Shown piece after piece: positions 62,438-64,000 of a stretch of DNA of 64,000 nucleotides. Both the position numbers and the translations under genes were made by a program. Source of the DNA: Pseudarthrobacter sp. NIBRBAC000502772 (GTDB taxonomy: Bacteria; Actinomycetota; Actinomycetes; Actinomycetales; Micrococcaceae); the NCBI RefSeq assembly GCF_006517235.1, contig NZ_CP041188.1:2480001-2544000 (forward strand). Reading direction: 5' to 3'. Under the pieces are notes generated by a model, which had not been told where the DNA came from, searched no databases, and saw nothing but the letters and a program-made list of their open reading frames with translations. How positions within the stretch are numbered: the stretch's first letter is position 1; the number at the start of each line of letters is the position of its first letter.

Positions 62438-62749
62438 ATGAATGGACTAGTAGTCGTCGTCAGCCTCAGCCCTGCAAACGGACATCGCGAAAAACTCCTC
62501 GCCGTTTGCCGCAAATACTGGCCCGGTGTGCAGGAAGAACCCGGATGCGAGCTATTCGCCCTCCACGAGGGCCCAGACTCCTTCATGGTTATCGAGCGCT
62601 GGTCGAGTCGCTTGCTCTGGGAGCAGCACCTTGCCACGGCTGATAACGCCGCCCTCAACGCCGAGCTGGCACCGCTTCTAGCAGAGCCCGCGAATGTGTG
62701 GCCGCTAACTGCTGTGCCGATCGGTGACAAGTCGAAGGCAATCCTGTGA
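62438..62749 (+). CDS. ABM-domain (YgiN-like) small protein
   Basis: A 103-residue ferredoxin-like dimeric alpha+beta barrel protein: VVVVSLSPANGHREKLLAVCRKYWPGVQEEPGCELFALHEGPDSFMVIERWSSRLLWEQHLATAD. The family includes quinol monooxygenases and proteins of unknown role in sugar operons. It follows the permease by 27 bases and is presumably cotranscribed. Its relative near module 1 is a decayed fragment (46689-46810). Confidence 0.87.
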   Translation: MNGLVVVVSLSPANGHREKLLAVCRKYWPGVQEEPGCELFALHEGPDSFMVIERWSSRLLWEQHLATADNAALNAELAPLLAEPANVWPLTAVPIGDKSKAIL

Positions 62750-62799
62750 TTCCTAGCGACGCGTAAGGCTAGGTCCGTACCCGGTCCACGCGAGATCAC

Positions 62800-62957
62800 G
62801 GACTACTTGGTCAGGAAACATAGGCCGACATCGCTACTTCACCGCGCGGCCAGGATAGAGGTAGTCGCCCAAGATGGTCGTTTCACTAGACCGGGCCTCG
62901 GGCCATCAGAGGGCGCGGTATCCGCCGGTGACTGGACCCGGCGCGCGATGTTGAACC
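62800..62957 (+). pseudogene. C-terminal remnant of an SDR related to the module 1 SDR
   Basis: One frame reads DYLVRKHRPTSLLHRAARIEVVAQ and later GAVSAGDWTRRAML. The intact SDR at 45777 has DDFVREHRPTSLLQRAATTDEVAN and GAAVSVDGGTRRAIF at the same spacing. The N-terminal two thirds are absent and the middle has diverged, so it is nonfunctional. Confidence 0.65.
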
Positions 62958-63136
62958 GCCGTGAGGCCCGACCGAGCTGTGGAGTGCGCCGGTACAAACA
63001 CCTAGAAGGGAGCCAGGGCTCAGCGCCGGCACCTTCCAATTCCGGTCCTGGCCTTACTCTCGGGCGGCATGATCCTGGTTTCGCGAAGTCCATTTTCGTC
63101 AGCTAATTACTGGAGAGGGCGGCCAGGAAGCGGGCG

Positions 63137-63340
63137 TTGATTTTGCCGGACGGGAAGAAATGGGATGCTCAAGATTTCGCCGCCAATCCCAAGGACTGGA
63201 GGACGCGTCATAGGTGCCATCTCACATGCCTTGGCTGCGGCTCCCGCGCCTTCTTTCGGCACACTTCCAGGCGTGGGAGCCAGCATCCTTTGATGCTCGG
63301 CCACGTCGGTGGACCTGCCCCTCATTGCCTACAGCCACGG
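63137..63340 (+). CDS. Possible 5' fragment of a zinc-finger-like hypothetical gene
   Basis: From a TTG at 63137 (AGGAAG upstream) the frame reads MILPDGKKWDAQDFAANPKDW, then HRCHLTCLGCGSRAFFRHTSRRGSQHPLMLGH. The C-x2-C with AFFR resembles the N-terminal zinc-binding element of CoiA-like and related proteins. Similarity fades after about residue 65 although the frame continues to 63694 as a shadow of the GH15 gene. Probably a truncated gene. Confidence 0.3.
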
Positions 63341-63399
63341 CGTCTTCAAGTACCTGCAGTAACGGACCCGGCTTGCGTCGGCCGGCACAGGACCGAAGC

Positions 63400-64000
63400 T
63401 CAATGTTTGGGATGCAGGCTGAGGCGGTCCACGCCGTGCATGGCGTCTGCCGCTCGCACTAGGGTCAGATGGGAGAAGGCTTGTGGAAAGTTTCCCGCCA
63501 TCCGCTTTTCCTTCATTGAATATTCTTCGCTGAGCAGGCCCAGCTCGTTGGCGAGCCCGGCCAGCACGTCCATCAGGTTCCTGGCGTCGGCCCAGCGGCC
63601 TGACCGCGCGTACTGTTCTACTAGCCAGAAGGAGCATGCGAGGAACGCATGTTCTCCCGGTTCCAATCCGTCTACTCCTGTTTCGGTGCGGTAGCGCATC
63701 AGCAGGCCCTCGGCAGTGAGCAGCTCCTTTTCCAACTGGTCAACCGTACCGAGCATGCGCTCATCGTCGTAGGCAAGGAAGCCAACCTGCGGCAAGGCCA
63801 GCAGAGCAGCGTCCGTCTGCCGACCGCCGTAGGTTTGGGTGAAGGAGTTGAGGTCCCGGTTGAATCCGAGATCCATGATTTCCGCGGCCAATCCCTCACG
63901 GAGTTGCTTCCAATGCTCTGCCGGTCCAGCTAGGCCATGATCGCGAACAGCCCGCACTCCGCTGTCAAAGGCGGCCCACATCATCACCCGGGAGTGGGTG
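63400..64000 (-). CDS. Glycoside hydrolase family 15 protein (glucoamylase/trehalase-like), C-terminal part
   Basis: The minus strand reads THSRVMMWAAFDSGVRAVRD at the window edge, the usual HSxVMxWVAxDR block of GH15, then FTQTYGGRQTDAALLALPQVGFLAYDDERMLGTVDQLEKELL, RYRTETGVDGLEPGEHAFLACSFWLVEQYARSG, where Glu of EPGEHAFLACSFW is the likely catalytic base, and a normal C terminus FPQAFSHLTLVRAA. About 200 C-terminal residues are present; the start lies outside. Likely glucoamylase or actinobacterial GH15 trehalase. Confidence 0.88.
   Translation of the reverse strand, partial: THSRVMMWAAFDSGVRAVRDHGLAGPAEHWKQLREGLAAEIMDLGFNRDLNSFTQTYGGRQTDAALLALPQVGFLAYDDERMLGTVDQLEKELLTAEGLLMRYRTETGVDGLEPGEHAFLACSFWLVEQYARSGRWADARNLMDVLAGLANELGLLSEEYSMKEKRMAGNFPQAFSHLTLVRAADAMHGVDRLSLHPKH

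Noticed and set aside
1..64000. CRISPR arrays
   Set aside because: No regularly spaced direct repeats or cas genes seen.

Overview
The window looks like chromosomal DNA of a high-GC actinobacterium of the Arthrobacter/Paenarthrobacter/Pseudarthrobacter type (Micrococcaceae). This is inferred from strong GC bias at third codon positions, frequent GTG/TTG starts, typical actinobacterial protein sequences and the IS1380 and IS481 elements; no rRNA or complete tRNA is present to settle it. Almost the whole window is accessory catabolism: transporters, dehydrogenases, kinases, lactonases and local regulators for rare sugars, polyols, sugar acids and amino compounds.

Region 1-15.2 kb is scarred by mobile elements. 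It has the 5' end of an oligopeptide-type binding lipoprotein facing a LysR regulator, then a TetR regulator facing a nitrilase-PuuP-like permease pair. The nitrilase is split by an IS1380 element with a CTAG duplication; removing the element restores an exact 299-residue frame. Next come an intact RidA deaminase, a Mu-type transposase remnant, a permease pseudogene, a RidA tail overlapping a PatB/MalY-type C-S lyase, and a DauR-like regulator. An IS481 copy, an Xre/DUF6036 nucleotidyltransferase pair (candidate toxin-antitoxin or defence module) and a tRNA 3' fragment with a terminator follow. About 1.7 kb without recognisable genes separates this from the next block.

Region 16.4-29.8 kb holds a succinate-semialdehyde dehydrogenase and a rare-sugar or polyol cluster: two SDRs, an MHS-family transporter, two zinc alcohol dehydrogenases, a PfkB kinase, a two-subunit transketolase, two tandem IclR regulators and a HAD phosphatase. 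A related 14-bp inverted repeat (GGAC-N6-TCCG type) recurs at its promoters and again at 57.6-57.7 kb, suggesting one regulator class controls separate loci.

Region 30.0-41.8 kb is a compact ten-gene minus-strand operon (MBL lactonase, KDPG-type aldolase, SDR, two alcohol dehydrogenases, glycerol-kinase-like kinase, AroE-like dehydrogenase, cupin phosphoglucose isomerase, 2-hydroxyacid dehydrogenase, RpiR regulator) divergent from glmS across two inverted repeats.

Region 42.0-63.0 kb contains two similar RbsBAC-type ABC sugar modules. The first (42.0-46.8 kb) has an intact SDR, a permease with a one-base frameshift and only a remnant of a small ABM-domain gene. The second (57.8-63.0 kb) has an intact ABM-domain gene and only a remnant of the same SDR. 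Between them lie pntAB, a luciferase-like oxidoreductase, a MarR/MFS pair and a four-gene sugar-oxidation operon (SMP-30 lactonase, dehydrogenase, aldose epimerase, SDR). The window ends inside a GH15 glycosidase.
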